A stretch of 64,000 nucleotides of DNA from Actinomycetes bacterium (GCA_023460175.1 JAEWRC010000132.1:16866-80865); one strand, 5' to 3'; counted from the first letter of the stretch, positions 42,125-51,144 are shown. The notes: a model not told the origin generated them from the letters alone. Numbers and translations: made by a program.

Positions 42125-44848
42125 CTAGTAACCCATCCGACGCCCGACGGCCTTGGCCGCCTCGATCGTCAGGAAGACCACCACGGCCAATGCTACGGCC
42201 AGCAACCAGCCGCGCGCCGCGATGGGCGCCGAACCGAAGGTGCCGTGCATGAACGGGGCGTAGGTGAAGGTCAGCTGCAGCACCACCAACGCGCCGGCCA
42301 TCCGCCAGATCCAGGGATTGCCCTGCAGCACCGCCGGACGCAGGCTCGACGACGTCACGAACCGGCAGTTGAGCAGGTAGGCCAGCTGACCGAAGGCGAG
42401 CATGTTCACCGCCGCGGTCTGGGCGACCGGCAGCGGATGGCCGCCGGCGCTGACGAAGAAGTACACCGCCAGGGTGGCGCCGGCGATCAACACCGACACC
42501 AGCGCGATCATCGTCAGGTCGATCGGCGCGACGATGGAACGATCGGCCGCGCGCGGCGGCCGCTGCATCAACCCCGACTCGGCCTTCTCGAACACCAACG
42601 CCAACGACAGCGTCACCGAGGTCACCATGTTCACCCACAGGATCTGCACGGGCTCCAGCGGCAGCGCGAAGCCGAAGAGCACCGCGACCAGGATCACCAA
42701 GGACTGAGATCCGTTGGCGGGTAACAGGAACAGCACCGACTTGCGGATGTTGTCGTAGATCCGGCGGCCCTCTTCGACCGCCCGTTCGATGGTGGCGAAG
42801 TTGTCGTCGGCCAACACGATGTCGGCCGCCTCCTTGGTGGCCTCGGTGCCCTTGATGCCCATCGCGACGCCGATGTCGGCGCGGGTCAGCGCCGGCGCGT
42901 CGTTGACCCCGTCGCCGGTCATGGCCACGACCTTGCCGTCGGCCTGCAACGCGCTGACGATCCGCAACTTGTGCTCGGGGCTGGTCCGCGCGTAGATGTC
43001 GACCTCGTCGGCCACCTCGCGCAACCTCGGCTGGCTCATGGCCTGCAGGTCCGCACCGGTCAGCACCGGCGGATCGGGGTCGTCGGTGATGCCCATCTCG
43101 AGCGCGATGGCGCGCGCGGTCCCGGCGTGATCGCCGGTGATCATCTTGACCCGGATTCCGGCGTCGTGGCAGCTGCGGATCGCGGCGATGGCCTCCGGCC
43201 GCGGTGGGTCGACGATGCCCACCAGTCCCAGGAACTCCAGCCCGTCGTCGAGGTCCTCCAGCGAGATCTCGTCGCTGCCGAGACTTTCCGGCGGCACCGG
43301 TTTGCGCGCGGCCGCCAGCACCCGCAGCCCCCGGTCGCCGAGTTCGTCGATGCGGGCCTCCCAGAACTCCCGGTCCAGCGGCTCGGGCGCGCCCGCGCGC
43401 CACTGGCTGGTGCAGCGGTCCAGCAGGCGGTCGGGCGCACCCTTGATGTGCAGCGCATGCCGGTCGTCGGCGGTCGAATTGAGGGTGGCCATGAACTTGT
43501 TGGCCGAGTCGAACGGCAACTCCGCCAACCGCGGGTACGCGTCGAGGTCGATGCCGGCCTTGGCGCCCAGTGCCTGCAGGGCGCCCTCGGTGGGCTCGCC
43601 GACCAGCTGCCAGTGTTCGCCGTCGCGGCGCAGGCGCGCGTTGTTGCACACCGCCATCGTGGTCAGCAGCGCGGTCAGGTCGGGATGCTCGTCCAGGGCG
43701 ACCGGCGCGCCGGTCAGCTCGATGTCACCGTCGGGCCGGTAGCCGGTCCCGGTGACCGCGTAGCGGTTCCGGGCGCTCACCACGGTGCGCACCGTCATCT
43801 CGTTCTGGGTCAGGGTCCCGGTCTTGTCCGAGCAGATGACGTTGACCGACCCCAGGGCCTCCACCGCCGGCAGCTTGCGCGTGATGGCCCGTCGGCGGGC
43901 CATCTGCTGCACGCCCAGGGCCAGGGTCACCGTCACGACGGCGGGCAGACCCTCCGGCACCGCCGCGACCGCGAAACTGATGGCCGCCGAGATCATCTGG
44001 CCGATCGAGAACTCGTGCACCACCCGGCCGATCAGCAGCATGACGGCCGCCATCCCGAGGATCACCGCCGAGAGTTGCTTGCCGAACTGCTCGAGGCGGC
44101 GCGTCAGCGGCGTGGCCAGCGGCTCGACCTCGGTGATCATCGATTGGATCCGGCCGATCTCGGTCGCCGATCCGGTGGCCGTGACGGCGCCGACCCCGGT
44201 GCCGGCCACCACGATGGTGCCCGAGTACACCATCGAGGTGCGGTCGCCCAGGCCGGCGTCGTCGTCGACGTGGGTGGTGCTCTTGGCCGCCGGGACCGAT
44301 TCGCCGGTGAGCGCCGACTCCTCGACGCGCAGGTTGGTGACCCCCAACAGGCGCAGGTCGGCCGGGATCCGGTCCCCGGAACCGATCCGCACGATGTCAC
44401 CGGGCACCACCTGCTCGGCGTCGATGTTGACCCAGTCGCCGTCGCGGCGGACCTGCGCGGTCACCGACAGCATCTGTCGGATGCTGTTCAGCGCGCGTTC
44501 GGCCTTGCCCTCCTGCAGGTAGCCGATGACCGCGTTGATCACCGCCGCGGCCAGGATGACGGCGAAGTCCACCCACTCGCCCAGGATCGCCTTGAGCACG
44601 CCGGCGGCCACCAGGATGTAGATCAGCACGTTGTTGAACTGCGCGAAGAACCGCGCGATCGCCGAGCGCTGCTTGGGTGCGGGCAGCCGGTTGGGCCCGT
44701 CGACGGCCAGGCGTCGCGCGGCCTCGGCGCCGGTGAGGCCACCGGCGGAGGTGCCCAGCGCGGCGAGGATCTCGGAGCGGCTGCGCGCATACGCCAGGCC
44801 GGCGAACTGGTTGTCTTCGATTCTGGTCTGTGTTCGGGGTCCCGGCAT
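42125..44848 (-). CDS. P2-type cation-transporting ATPase (CtpF-like)
   Basis: A 907-aa P-type ATPase. The TGES actuator motif is at about residues 181-184, the M4 metal motif PEGLP at 298-302, the phosphorylation site DKTGTLT at 341-347, and MTGDGVNDAPAL in the C-terminal half. About ten membrane helices are visible. The PEGLP motif and C-terminal NMVTSVTL place it among Ca/Na-type P2 pumps such as mycobacterial CtpF. AGGAG abuts the ATG with poor spacing, so the start is less certain. Confidence 0.9.
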   Translation of the reverse strand: MPGPRTQTRIEDNQFAGLAYARSRSEILAALGTSAGGLTGAEAARRLAVDGPNRLPAPKQRSAIARFFAQFNNVLIYILVAAGVLKAILGEWVDFAVILAAAVINAVIGYLQEGKAERALNSIRQMLSVTAQVRRDGDWVNIDAEQVVPGDIVRIGSGDRIPADLRLLGVTNLRVEESALTGESVPAAKSTTHVDDDAGLGDRTSMVYSGTIVVAGTGVGAVTATGSATEIGRIQSMITEVEPLATPLTRRLEQFGKQLSAVILGMAAVMLLIGRVVHEFSIGQMISAAISFAVAAVPEGLPAVVTVTLALGVQQMARRRAITRKLPAVEALGSVNVICSDKTGTLTQNEMTVRTVVSARNRYAVTGTGYRPDGDIELTGAPVALDEHPDLTALLTTMAVCNNARLRRDGEHWQLVGEPTEGALQALGAKAGIDLDAYPRLAELPFDSANKFMATLNSTADDRHALHIKGAPDRLLDRCTSQWRAGAPEPLDREFWEARIDELGDRGLRVLAAARKPVPPESLGSDEISLEDLDDGLEFLGLVGIVDPPRPEAIAAIRSCHDAGIRVKMITGDHAGTARAIALEMGITDDPDPPVLTGADLQAMSQPRLREVADEVDIYARTSPEHKLRIVSALQADGKVVAMTGDGVNDAPALTRADIGVAMGIKGTEATKEAADIVLADDNFATIERAVEEGRRIYDNIRKSVLFLLPANGSQSLVILVAVLFGFALPLEPVQILWVNMVTSVTLSLALVFEKAESGLMQRPPRAADRSIVAPIDLTMIALVSVLIAGATLAVYFFVSAGGHPLPVAQTAAVNMLAFGQLAYLLNCRFVTSSSLRPAVLQGNPWIWRMAGALVVLQLTFTYAPFMHGTFGSAPIAARGWLLAVALAVVVFLTIEAAKAVGRRMGY

Positions 44849-44942
44849 CTCCTCGATCGTCCGTGCTCGGGAGGCAGGGCGCAACTGTCGGGCCGGCCGG
44901 TTAGCATCCGATCGAGACGCCGACGGTGAAGGGGGACGCGGG

Positions 44943-46595
44943 GTGGCCACGATTCCGGGCGAGGTGCCGAGGCTGATCAACGGTGCCGAGCGGCGCGTCT
45001 GGGACGCGTTGCGCACCCAGTTGGGTCCGGCGGATCTGGTCATACCGGGCAAGCGGGTCACCGACCACCTCAAGGATCACGAGGTCGACTTCGTCGTCGC
45101 CCTCGAGGGTGCCGGCATCGTCGGCCTGGAGGTCAAGGGCGGGGAGGTCACCCACGACGGGCGGCGTTGGCTGCAGCGCCGCCGCGACGGGCACCACCAC
45201 GAGATCGAACCGGTGCGCCAGGCGCGCGAGGCCTGTTACGCGCTGCGGTCCTTCGTCGAGGCGGACCCGCGCTGGACCCAGCGCCGGTTGCGGTGGGATC
45301 ACGTGGTGGTCTTCCCCAATTCGTCGATCCCGGCGGACTTCGCGCTGTCGGAGTGCCCGCGCTGGAAGGTGATCGACCGCGACGACCTGTCCGACATCGT
45401 CGACCGGCTGCGGCAGGTGCTCGTCGATCAGGAGTTGCAGCGGCCGCTGTTGACCGCCGAGGGGATCGAGGAACTCCAGGTCGTATTCGGCGGGCGCGGC
45501 CTGCCGCAGCGCGACGTCGTCGCCCGGGCCCTGGCGAACGAGGACGCCGCCGACCTGCTCACCGAGCATCAGTCGGTGATCCTGGACGCCATCCGGCAAC
45601 TGCACCGGGTGGAGGTGCGCGGGGGAGCGGGCAGCGGCAAGACTTTCCTGGCCGTCGAGCAGGCGCGCCGCCTGGCCCAGCGCGGCCAGCGGGTGGCGTT
45701 GGTGTGCTACTCCCACGGACTGGCGAGCTATCTGCAGCGGATCACCGCCAAGTGGCCGCGCCGCCAGCAGCCCGCCTACGTCGGCGAGTTCCATCAACTC
45801 GGGGTGACCTGGGGTGCGCCGGTCGGTCCCGACGAATCCGTCCGCACCGAGGAGACGGTCCGGTTCTGGGAGCACGACCTGCCGCACCAGATGGCCGAGT
45901 TGGCCGCGGCGCTGGAACCCGGGCACCGGTTCGACGCGGTGGTCATCGATGAGGCCCAGGACTTCGCCGACGCGTGGTGGGACCCGATCCTGGCCGCGTT
46001 GCGCGACGACGAGTCCGGCGGCATCTACGTGTTCACCGACGAGGGGCAGCGGGTCTTCGACCGCCACGGCGCCCCGCCGGTGCCGTTGGTGCCGTTGATC
46101 CTCGATCACAATCTGCGCAACACCCGCCAGATCGCCACGGCGTTCCAGCCGCTGGTCGACCACCCGATGCGCTTCCTGGGCGGGGAGGGCCCGGCGGTCA
46201 CGTTCGTGGCGTGCAGCACCGCCGAGGCCGTGGCGGCCGGGGACGATCAGGTGGACCTGCTGTTGGAATCCGGTTGGCGTCCAGAGGATGTCGCGCTGCT
46301 GACCACCGGCAGCCGGCACCCCGAGCAGGTCGCCCGGCAGGCCGAGGGGCACGACGCCTACTGGGACAGCTTCTGGGACACCGATCAGGTGTTCTACGGT
46401 CACGTGCTGGGCTTCAAGGGGCTCGAGCGGCGGGCGGTGGTGTTGGTGGTCAACGAGCAGGCCAAGTTCGAGCGCTCGCGCGAGCGCCTCTACGTGGGGC
46501 TGTCCCGGGCCCGTGACCAGTTGGTGGTGTGCGGGGATCCCGACTTCATCGCGGCGGTCGGCGGCCCGGACCTGGCCCGCCGGCTGGGTATCTAA
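44943..46595 (+). CDS. NERD-domain superfamily 1 helicase
   Basis: A 550-aa protein joining an N-terminal NERD nuclease-related domain (Asp49, Glu63 and Lys65 in DHEVDF and GLEVKGG) to a UvrD/Rep-like helicase core. Walker A GGAGSGKT is at 227-234, the Walker B-type DEAQD at 336-340, and VGLSRARDQLVV is at the C-terminus. It is likely a DNA-processing enzyme in repair or defence. GTG 44943 follows AAGGGGG, and a TAGCAT hexamer lies at 44902-44907. Its end overlaps the convergent TetR gene by four bases. Confidence 0.88.
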   Translation: MATIPGEVPRLINGAERRVWDALRTQLGPADLVIPGKRVTDHLKDHEVDFVVALEGAGIVGLEVKGGEVTHDGRRWLQRRRDGHHHEIEPVRQAREACYALRSFVEADPRWTQRRLRWDHVVVFPNSSIPADFALSECPRWKVIDRDDLSDIVDRLRQVLVDQELQRPLLTAEGIEELQVVFGGRGLPQRDVVARALANEDAADLLTEHQSVILDAIRQLHRVEVRGGAGSGKTFLAVEQARRLAQRGQRVALVCYSHGLASYLQRITAKWPRRQQPAYVGEFHQLGVTWGAPVGPDESVRTEETVRFWEHDLPHQMAELAAALEPGHRFDAVVIDEAQDFADAWWDPILAALRDDESGGIYVFTDEGQRVFDRHGAPPVPLVPLILDHNLRNTRQIATAFQPLVDHPMRFLGGEGPAVTFVACSTAEAVAAGDDQVDLLLESGWRPEDVALLTTGSRHPEQVARQAEGHDAYWDSFWDTDQVFYGHVLGFKGLERRAVVLVVNEQAKFERSRERLYVGLSRARDQLVVCGDPDFIAAVGGPDLARRLGI

Positions 46596-47185
46596 CCCGC
46601 GAAGCCGCGCAGCAGGGCCCGCACGCCGGCGGTCCACCGCCGGTCGACCGAGGACGCCGAGCTGCCGAGCCAGCGGCCGCCCTCCTGGACGGCCAAACCC
46701 TGCGCCAGGGCGAGCAACACGTGGGCGATGTCGACGGGGTCGCCGGCCAGCGCGCCCTCCGCGACGCAGCGCCGCACCCGCGCCAGCAGGATCTCCCGGA
46801 CCGTCGGGGCGTCCGGGCGCAGATCGCCGGGGCGCGGATCGAAGTCCTCGAACGGGCGGGAGAACATCACCCGGGCCAGCGCGGGATAGTCCAGGCAGAA
46901 CTGCCGGAACGCCGCGATCAGCCGTTCCAGATCGGCCAGCGGCGCAGCGGATTCCGGCACCGCGGCCAACTCCCGACCGAGCCGACGGAACCCCTCGAGG
47001 TAGACCGCGCGCACCAATCCGGCTTTGTCCGTGAACAATTCGTAGACCGCCGGCAGCGAGGTGCCCGCCCCCTCGGCGACCCGGCGAGTGGTGAACCCGG
47101 ACAGGCCGTCGCGGCTCAGCACCTCGACGGCGGTGGACAGCACCCTGGCCCGCAGCTCAGGTGTGCGCTGCTTGGGTCTGGCCAC
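46592..47185 (-). CDS. TetR-family regulator
   Basis: A 197-aa single-domain TetR with an N-terminal helix-turn-helix (FTTRRVAEGAGTSLPAVYEL, about residues 31-50). It lies 7 bp after the enoyl-CoA hydratase gene on the same strand, so the two form an operon. A strong inverted repeat upstream of the pair (47930-47954) is its probable operator. Confidence 0.9.
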   Translation of the reverse strand: MARPKQRTPELRARVLSTAVEVLSRDGLSGFTTRRVAEGAGTSLPAVYELFTDKAGLVRAVYLEGFRRLGRELAAVPESAAPLADLERLIAAFRQFCLDYPALARVMFSRPFEDFDPRPGDLRPDAPTVREILLARVRRCVAEGALAGDPVDIAHVLLALAQGLAVQEGGRWLGSSASSVDRRWTAGVRALLRGFAG

Positions 47186-47192
47186 GTCGGCC

Positions 47193-47891
47193 TCAGGTCA
47201 GGCCGAGTTCGGCCGCCATGTTGTCGATGCCGGCCCGGATGCCCGCCAGGGCGTCGGCGCGGGCCCGCAGCTTCGACTCGTGATGGGCGCGCTGATGCAG
47301 GTTGGCGAACTCGCGCGCAGACTCCTCGGCCCGTTCGAGCACCGCCTCGGGCAGCGCGATCTCGTCGATCCAGCCGGCGGCCTGCGCGGCCTCGCCGAAG
47401 TACGCCTTGGCCAGGCCCGTCGCCTGCTGGCGGGCCGACGGGGTCAGCCGCAACTTCATGATCTCGAGGGCGGCGTACGGCATCACCATGCCGATGGCGA
47501 CCTCGTTGGCCTGAATGTTGTAGCCGGGGGCAGCAATTCGGTGATCGCCGCTGCACAACAGGAACGCGCCCATGGCGATGGCGTGGCCGGTGCAGGCGAT
47601 CACCACCGGCTTGGGGAACGACAACAGCCGGTGCGTCAGCTCGAATCCGCCCTGGAGCATGGCCAGTGCCGCCTGCGCGTCGCCCGACTGGAACACCTTG
47701 AGGTCGAAGCCCCCGCTGAGCACCTTCTGGTTTCCGGCGAGCACGATCGCGCCGACCCCGTCGCTCTCGGCTCGGTCCAGCGCCGCGCCGATGGCCTCCT
47801 GCATCCGCGGGCCCAGCGCGTTGGCCTTGCCGTCGTCGAGGGTGATCACGGCGATCGAATCGTCATGGCAGTAGGTGACCGGGTCGCTCAT
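47193..47891 (-). CDS. Enoyl-CoA hydratase/isomerase (crotonase) family protein
   Basis: A 232-aa crotonase-fold protein, at the short end of the family. The CoA-binding/oxyanion stretches (LSGGFDLKVF, GHAIAMGAFLLCSGDHRIAA) are present. The usual second catalytic Glu position reads NEVAIGMVMP, with a Glu retained. AGGAG stands six bases before the ATG. Co-transcribed with the TetR that follows. Confidence 0.85.
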   Translation of the reverse strand: MSDPVTYCHDDSIAVITLDDGKANALGPRMQEAIGAALDRAESDGVGAIVLAGNQKVLSGGFDLKVFQSGDAQAALAMLQGGFELTHRLLSFPKPVVIACTGHAIAMGAFLLCSGDHRIAAPGYNIQANEVAIGMVMPYAALEIMKLRLTPSARQQATGLAKAYFGEAAQAAGWIDEIALPEAVLERAEESAREFANLHQRAHHESKLRARADALAGIRAGIDNMAAELGLT

Positions 47892-47929
47892 GATGCTCCT
47901 GAAGGGACGGGGCGGACAGTGCCCGCGAC

Positions 47930-47954
47930 GTTACGTAACGATGTTACGAAACGT
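47930..47954. promoter_or_regulatory. Imperfect 25-bp palindrome before the crotonase-tetR operon
   Basis: The block begins CGTTACGTAACG and ends GTTACGAAACG; it equals its own reverse complement except at the centre and one symmetric pair. It lies about 40 bp before the crotonase start, the expected place for the operator of the TetR encoded in the same operon. Confidence 0.6.
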
Positions 47955-47970
47955 CAAGAGTTCCGATGGG

Positions 47971-48696
47971 TCAGCCGCCCATCAACATCCGCCACTGGTC
48001 CAGGTTGGACGCGCGGTAGACGTAGTTGGTCCGCTTGACCTCCTCGAGCGGTGCGCTGGGCTCGGCTGAGTACCAGTGGCCGGGGAAGACGGTGGGATCG
48101 CCGGACAGCGCGGCGAGCTGCTGCAGGCTGCGGAACATCTCGTTGACGTCGCCGCCGGGGAAGTCGGTGCGCCCGCAGCCCTCGAGGAACAGGGTGTCGC
48201 CGGCCACCAGCCGTCCGTCCACCAGGAAGCACTGGCTGCCGGGGGTGTGGCCGGGGGTGTGCAGCAATTCGATCTCCACGGCGCCGACGGCCACCTTGTC
48301 GCCGTGCTCGTGCGCGGTGAGCTCCGACATCGGGATTTCGGTGGTGCGCGAGACCCACTGCGCTTCATGGGTGTTGACGTGGATGGGCACGCTCTGCCGG
48401 TCCATCAGCTCGGCCAGGCCGGCCAGCGTGAACCCCATCATGGTGCCGCCCACGTGGTCGGGGTGGTGATGGGTGACCAGCACGCCCGACAGGTGCATGC
48501 CGTCGCCCTCGAGGATGTCGACCAGGTCGCCGGCCGCGTAGGCCGGGTCCACCACCACGCAGTCGCCGGTCTGGCGGTCGCCGATCAGGTAGGCGAAATT
48601 GCGCATCTGGTTGGCGATCATGTCGCCGGCGGCGTAGTCCCGCCCGGACAGCAGTTGTCGGAAGTAGAGCCGGTCCTGGGTTTCCGAAGTTGCCAT
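47971..48696 (-). CDS. Metallo-beta-lactamase-fold hydrolase (glyoxalase II-like)
   Basis: A 241-aa MBL-fold enzyme with the metal motif THHHPDHVGG, further ligands in HTPGHTPGS and VAGDTLFLEGCGRTDFPGGD, and a C-terminal His in FPGHWYS. The GRTDFPGG sequence is typical of glyoxalase II and persulfide dioxygenase-like members. It diverges from nsrR across 100 bp and might be NO or sulfur-stress related, but this rests on position only. Confidence 0.85.
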   Translation of the reverse strand: MATSETQDRLYFRQLLSGRDYAAGDMIANQMRNFAYLIGDRQTGDCVVVDPAYAAGDLVDILEGDGMHLSGVLVTHHHPDHVGGTMMGFTLAGLAELMDRQSVPIHVNTHEAQWVSRTTEIPMSELTAHEHGDKVAVGAVEIELLHTPGHTPGSQCFLVDGRLVAGDTLFLEGCGRTDFPGGDVNEMFRSLQQLAALSGDPTVFPGHWYSAEPSAPLEEVKRTNYVYRASNLDQWRMLMGG

Positions 48697-48761
48697 GTGC
48701 CCATCATTGCAGGTCAAAAAACCGCACTTCAAACGGTGTTTAACCACACACCGGTAAAAGT

Positions 48762-48789
48762 CGCATCAAAGATGCGGAATTAATACTGT
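48762..48789 (+). promoter_or_regulatory. nsrR promoter: -10 hexamer and inverted-repeat operator
   Basis: CGCATC-AAA-GATGCG at 48762-48776 is a perfect inverted repeat just upstream of TACTGT (48784-48789), a TANNNT -10 seven bases before the nsrR ATG. The half-site AAGATGCG resembles the AAGATGCAT half-site of enterobacterial NsrR. Autoregulation and a leaderless message are predicted. Confidence 0.55.
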
Positions 48790-48796
48790 CGATCCC

Positions 48797-49246
48797 ATGC
48801 AGCTGACACGGTTCACCGACCTGGGACTCCGGGCCATGATGCTGCTGGCCGCCGGGGAGTCCGAGGAACGCCGCGTCACCACCCGGACCATCGCCAGCGG
48901 TGCCGCGGCCTCCGAGCACCACGTCGCCAAGGCGGTCTCCCGGCTGTCCGAGCTGGGCATGCTGCACGCCCGGCGCGGCCGGGTCGGCGGGCTGCGGCTC
49001 ACCGAGGCCGGCCGGACCGCCTCGGTCGGCTGGCTGGTGCGCCAACTCGAGGGCGACCGCGAGGTCATCGAATGCGGCGGGGACAACCCGTGCCCGCTGA
49101 TCGCCGCGTGCCGCCTGCGCCGCGCACTGGCCGAGGCCAAAGAGGCGTTCTACCGCGAACTCGACCGCTACACCGTCACCGATCTGGCCGGGAGCAAAAG
49201 CCTCCCGGTTGTTCTGCAACTCACTGGAGAAGGGATCCCACGATGA
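48797..49246 (+). CDS. nsrR: NsrR-type Rrf2 nitric oxide sensor
   Basis: A 149-aa Rrf2 repressor. The winged helix is N-terminal (MQLTRFTDLGLRAMMLLAAG), and three cysteines at 93, 99 and 105 (IECGGDNPCPLIAACRL) are exactly where Streptomyces NsrR binds its 4Fe-4S cluster. NO damages the cluster and relieves repression. Its stop overlaps the start of the flavohemoprotein gene (ATGA), so sensor and NO dioxygenase are coupled. No ribosome binding site precedes the ATG, in keeping with a leaderless transcript. Confidence 0.9.
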   Translation: MQLTRFTDLGLRAMMLLAAGESEERRVTTRTIASGAAASEHHVAKAVSRLSELGMLHARRGRVGGLRLTEAGRTASVGWLVRQLEGDREVIECGGDNPCPLIAACRLRRALAEAKEAFYRELDRYTVTDLAGSKSLPVVLQLTGEGIPR

Positions 49247-50490
49247 CCGTCACAACCCCCGAATCATCGGTTGTTCGCGACGAACTCGAACCGCACCACG
49301 CGGAGATCGTCAAGGCGACGCTGCCGCTGATCGGAGCGAACATCGACGCGATCACCGGGAAGTTCTACTCGATGATGTTCGAGGCCCACCCCGAGTTGCT
49401 GCGCAATCTGTTCAACCGCGGCAATCAGGTCAGCGGCGCCCAGCAGCGCGCCCTCGCGGCCTCGATCGCGACCTTCGCCACCCATCTGGTCGATCCCGAG
49501 CTGCCGCACCCGGCCGAGTTGCTGTCCCGGATCGGGCACAAGCACGCGTCGCTGGGCGTGACCGCCGACCAGTACCCGATCGTCCACGAGCACCTGTTCG
49601 GGGCGATCGTGGCGGTGCTCGGCGCCGACACGGTGACCGCCGAGGTCGCCGCGGCCTGGGACCGCGTCTATTGGATGATGGCCGAGACGCTGATCGCCAT
49701 GGAGCGCGAGCTGTACGACGACGCCGGCGTCGCCCCCGGCGACGTCTACCGGCGTGCCAAGGTCGTCGCCCGGGTGGCCGACCCGTCGGGCGCGGTGCTG
49801 ATCACCGTGCAGCCGGTCGCCGGCCCGATCGGTGAATTCGTTCCCGGGCAGTACGTGTCGGTGGGCGTGACGATGTCCGACGGCGCCCGGCAGCTGCGCC
49901 AGTACAGCCTGATCAACGTGCCCGGGAACGGCGAGCTGACCTTCGCGGTCAAGCCCGTCGACGGCGTCGACGGCGCCCCGGCCGGCGAGGTGTCCAGCTG
50001 GATCCGCGACAACATCTGCGTCGGCGATCTGGTGGACGTCACCGTGCCGTTCGGCGACCTGCCGGCCCCCGGATCGACGGACACCCCGGTGGTGTTGATC
50101 TCGGCCGGCATCGGGATCACCCCGATGGTCGGCATGCTCGAGTACTTCGCGGCCCGGCAACCCGACACCGCCGTGCAGGTGTTGCATGCCGACCGCGGCG
50201 ATCAGCAGCACCCGCTGCGCGAGCGTCAGGCCGAACTGGTCGATCTGCTGTCCAACGCGAGCCTCGACGTCTGGTACGAGGACGGGCTGACCGGGGGACG
50301 GCCCGGGGTGCACGCGGGGTTGATGAATCTGGACGGTCTGGCCGTCGCGCCGTCGGCCGACGCCGAGGTGTACCTCTGCGGCAGCAACGGGTTCGTTCAG
50401 GCCGTGCGGTCGCAGCTGACCGCGCTCGGGGTGCCGGCGGACCGGGTGCACTGCGAGTTGTTCAACCCCAATGACTGGCTGCTCGGCTGA
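49243..50490 (+). CDS. hmp: Flavohemoprotein (nitric oxide dioxygenase)
   Basis: A 415-aa enzyme converting NO to nitrate. It has an N-terminal globin domain (about residues 10-150, distal AHPELLRNLF region, proximal His in YPIVHEHLFGAI), an FAD-binding barrel with RQYSL, and an NAD-binding domain with GIGITPM and the terminal CGSNGFV. The gene is translationally coupled to nsrR. A long perfect hairpin follows it. Confidence 0.95.
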   Translation: MTVTTPESSVVRDELEPHHAEIVKATLPLIGANIDAITGKFYSMMFEAHPELLRNLFNRGNQVSGAQQRALAASIATFATHLVDPELPHPAELLSRIGHKHASLGVTADQYPIVHEHLFGAIVAVLGADTVTAEVAAAWDRVYWMMAETLIAMERELYDDAGVAPGDVYRRAKVVARVADPSGAVLITVQPVAGPIGEFVPGQYVSVGVTMSDGARQLRQYSLINVPGNGELTFAVKPVDGVDGAPAGEVSSWIRDNICVGDLVDVTVPFGDLPAPGSTDTPVVLISAGIGITPMVGMLEYFAARQPDTAVQVLHADRGDQQHPLRERQAELVDLLSNASLDVWYEDGLTGGRPGVHAGLMNLDGLAVAPSADAEVYLCGSNGFVQAVRSQLTALGVPADRVHCELFNPNDWLLG

Positions 50491-50532
50491 GCCTGCGGGC
50501 TAAGCAGAGGGGTCTGCCGAGCAGAACCCGGC

Positions 50533-50571
50533 GAAATCGCACCCCGGACGGGCCGTCCGGGGTGCGATTTC
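50533..50571. terminator. Perfect 18-bp inverted repeat after hmp
   Basis: GAAATCGCACCCCGGACG and CGTCCGGGGTGCGATTTC pair perfectly around a GGC loop, 42 bp after the hmp stop. There is no U-tract beyond the terminal TTTC, so it is probably a terminator or processing hairpin of the actinobacterial type. Confidence 0.7.
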
Positions 50572-50692
50572 GGCCAAATCCGGCTCAGACACCCCGATCT
50601 ACCTGCGGTTTGGTGTTGAAATGCCGCAGACTGTACCCTCTTTAAGGCCCGCCTCCGTTTTCCGAACGGACCGCGCGGTGCCAAGCAGTTAG

Positions 50693-50765
50693 GCCCCCTT
50701 AGCTCAGTCGGCAGAGCGTTTCCATGGTAAGGAAAAGGTCAACGGTTCGATTCCGTTAGGGGGCT
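50693..50765 (+). tRNA. tRNA-Thr (GGT)
   Basis: The acceptor strands GCCCCCT and AGGGGGC pair, the D arm is AGCTCAGTCGGCAGAGC, the anticodon loop is ATGGTAA with GGT, and the T arm has GGTTCGATTCC. No CCA is encoded. Confidence 0.94.
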
Positions 50766-50803
50766 CGGTGGACGCCGGACGGTGCGCCGACCGCGTCGAT
50801 CGG

Positions 50804-50877
50804 GGCGGTGTAGCTCAGCTGGTTAGAGCGCACGACTCATAATCGTGAGGTCGGGGGATCGAGTCCCCCCACCGCTA
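50804..50877 (+). tRNA. tRNA-Met (CAT)
   Basis: The acceptor strands GGCGGTG and CACCGCT pair with one terminal G-U, the anticodon stem-loop is ACGACTCATAATCGT with CAT, and the T arm has GGATCGAGTCC. It is an elongator rather than initiator type, because the anticodon stem lacks the three G-C pairs. It lies 38 bp after tRNA-Thr. Confidence 0.93.
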
Positions 50878-50915
50878 CAAGACAAGCATGAATCTGACAG
50901 AGGAGAGCAGCCGAA

Positions 50916-51083
50916 GTGGCCTCCAGTACCGACGTCCGGCCGAAGATCACCTTGGCCTGTGATGTGTGCAAGAACCGGAACTACATCACCAAGAAGAACC
51001 GCCGCAACGATCCGGACCGGCTGGAACTGAAGAAGTTCTGCCCCAACTGCGGCAAGCACCAGCCGCATCGTGAGTCCCGCTGA
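50916..51083 (+). CDS. rpmG: 50S ribosomal protein L33
   Basis: A 55-aa ribosomal protein: VASSTDVRPKITLACDVCKN, then RNYITKKNRRNDPDRLELKK and FCPNCGKHQPHRESR. Two CxxC pairs (CDVC, CPNC) mark the zinc-binding form. The GTG start follows GGAGAG by about ten bases. The position after tRNA-Thr/Met and before hadA is the conserved mycobacterial one (Rv0634B). Confidence 0.95.
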   Translation: MASSTDVRPKITLACDVCKNRNYITKKNRRNDPDRLELKKFCPNCGKHQPHRESR

Positions 51084-51131
51084 CGCGTTCCATCGGCGCA
51101 GACCGCGACCGGTCTGCCGAGATCTACTAGG

Positions 51132-51137
51132 TAGGTT
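51132..51137 (+). promoter_or_regulatory. -10 hexamer of hadA (leaderless)
   Basis: TAGGTT fits TANNNT and lies seven bases before GTG 51145, with no ribosome binding site between, predicting transcription from the start codon. Confidence 0.4.
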
Positions 51138-51144
51138 CTAGCCC

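Noticed and set aside
42971..44929. Long plus-strand open frame (652 codons) antisense to the P-type ATPase
   Set aside because: It is a shadow of the GC-rich coding strand. The translation is His/Arg/Gly-rich without any domain, while the minus strand holds a full P-type ATPase.
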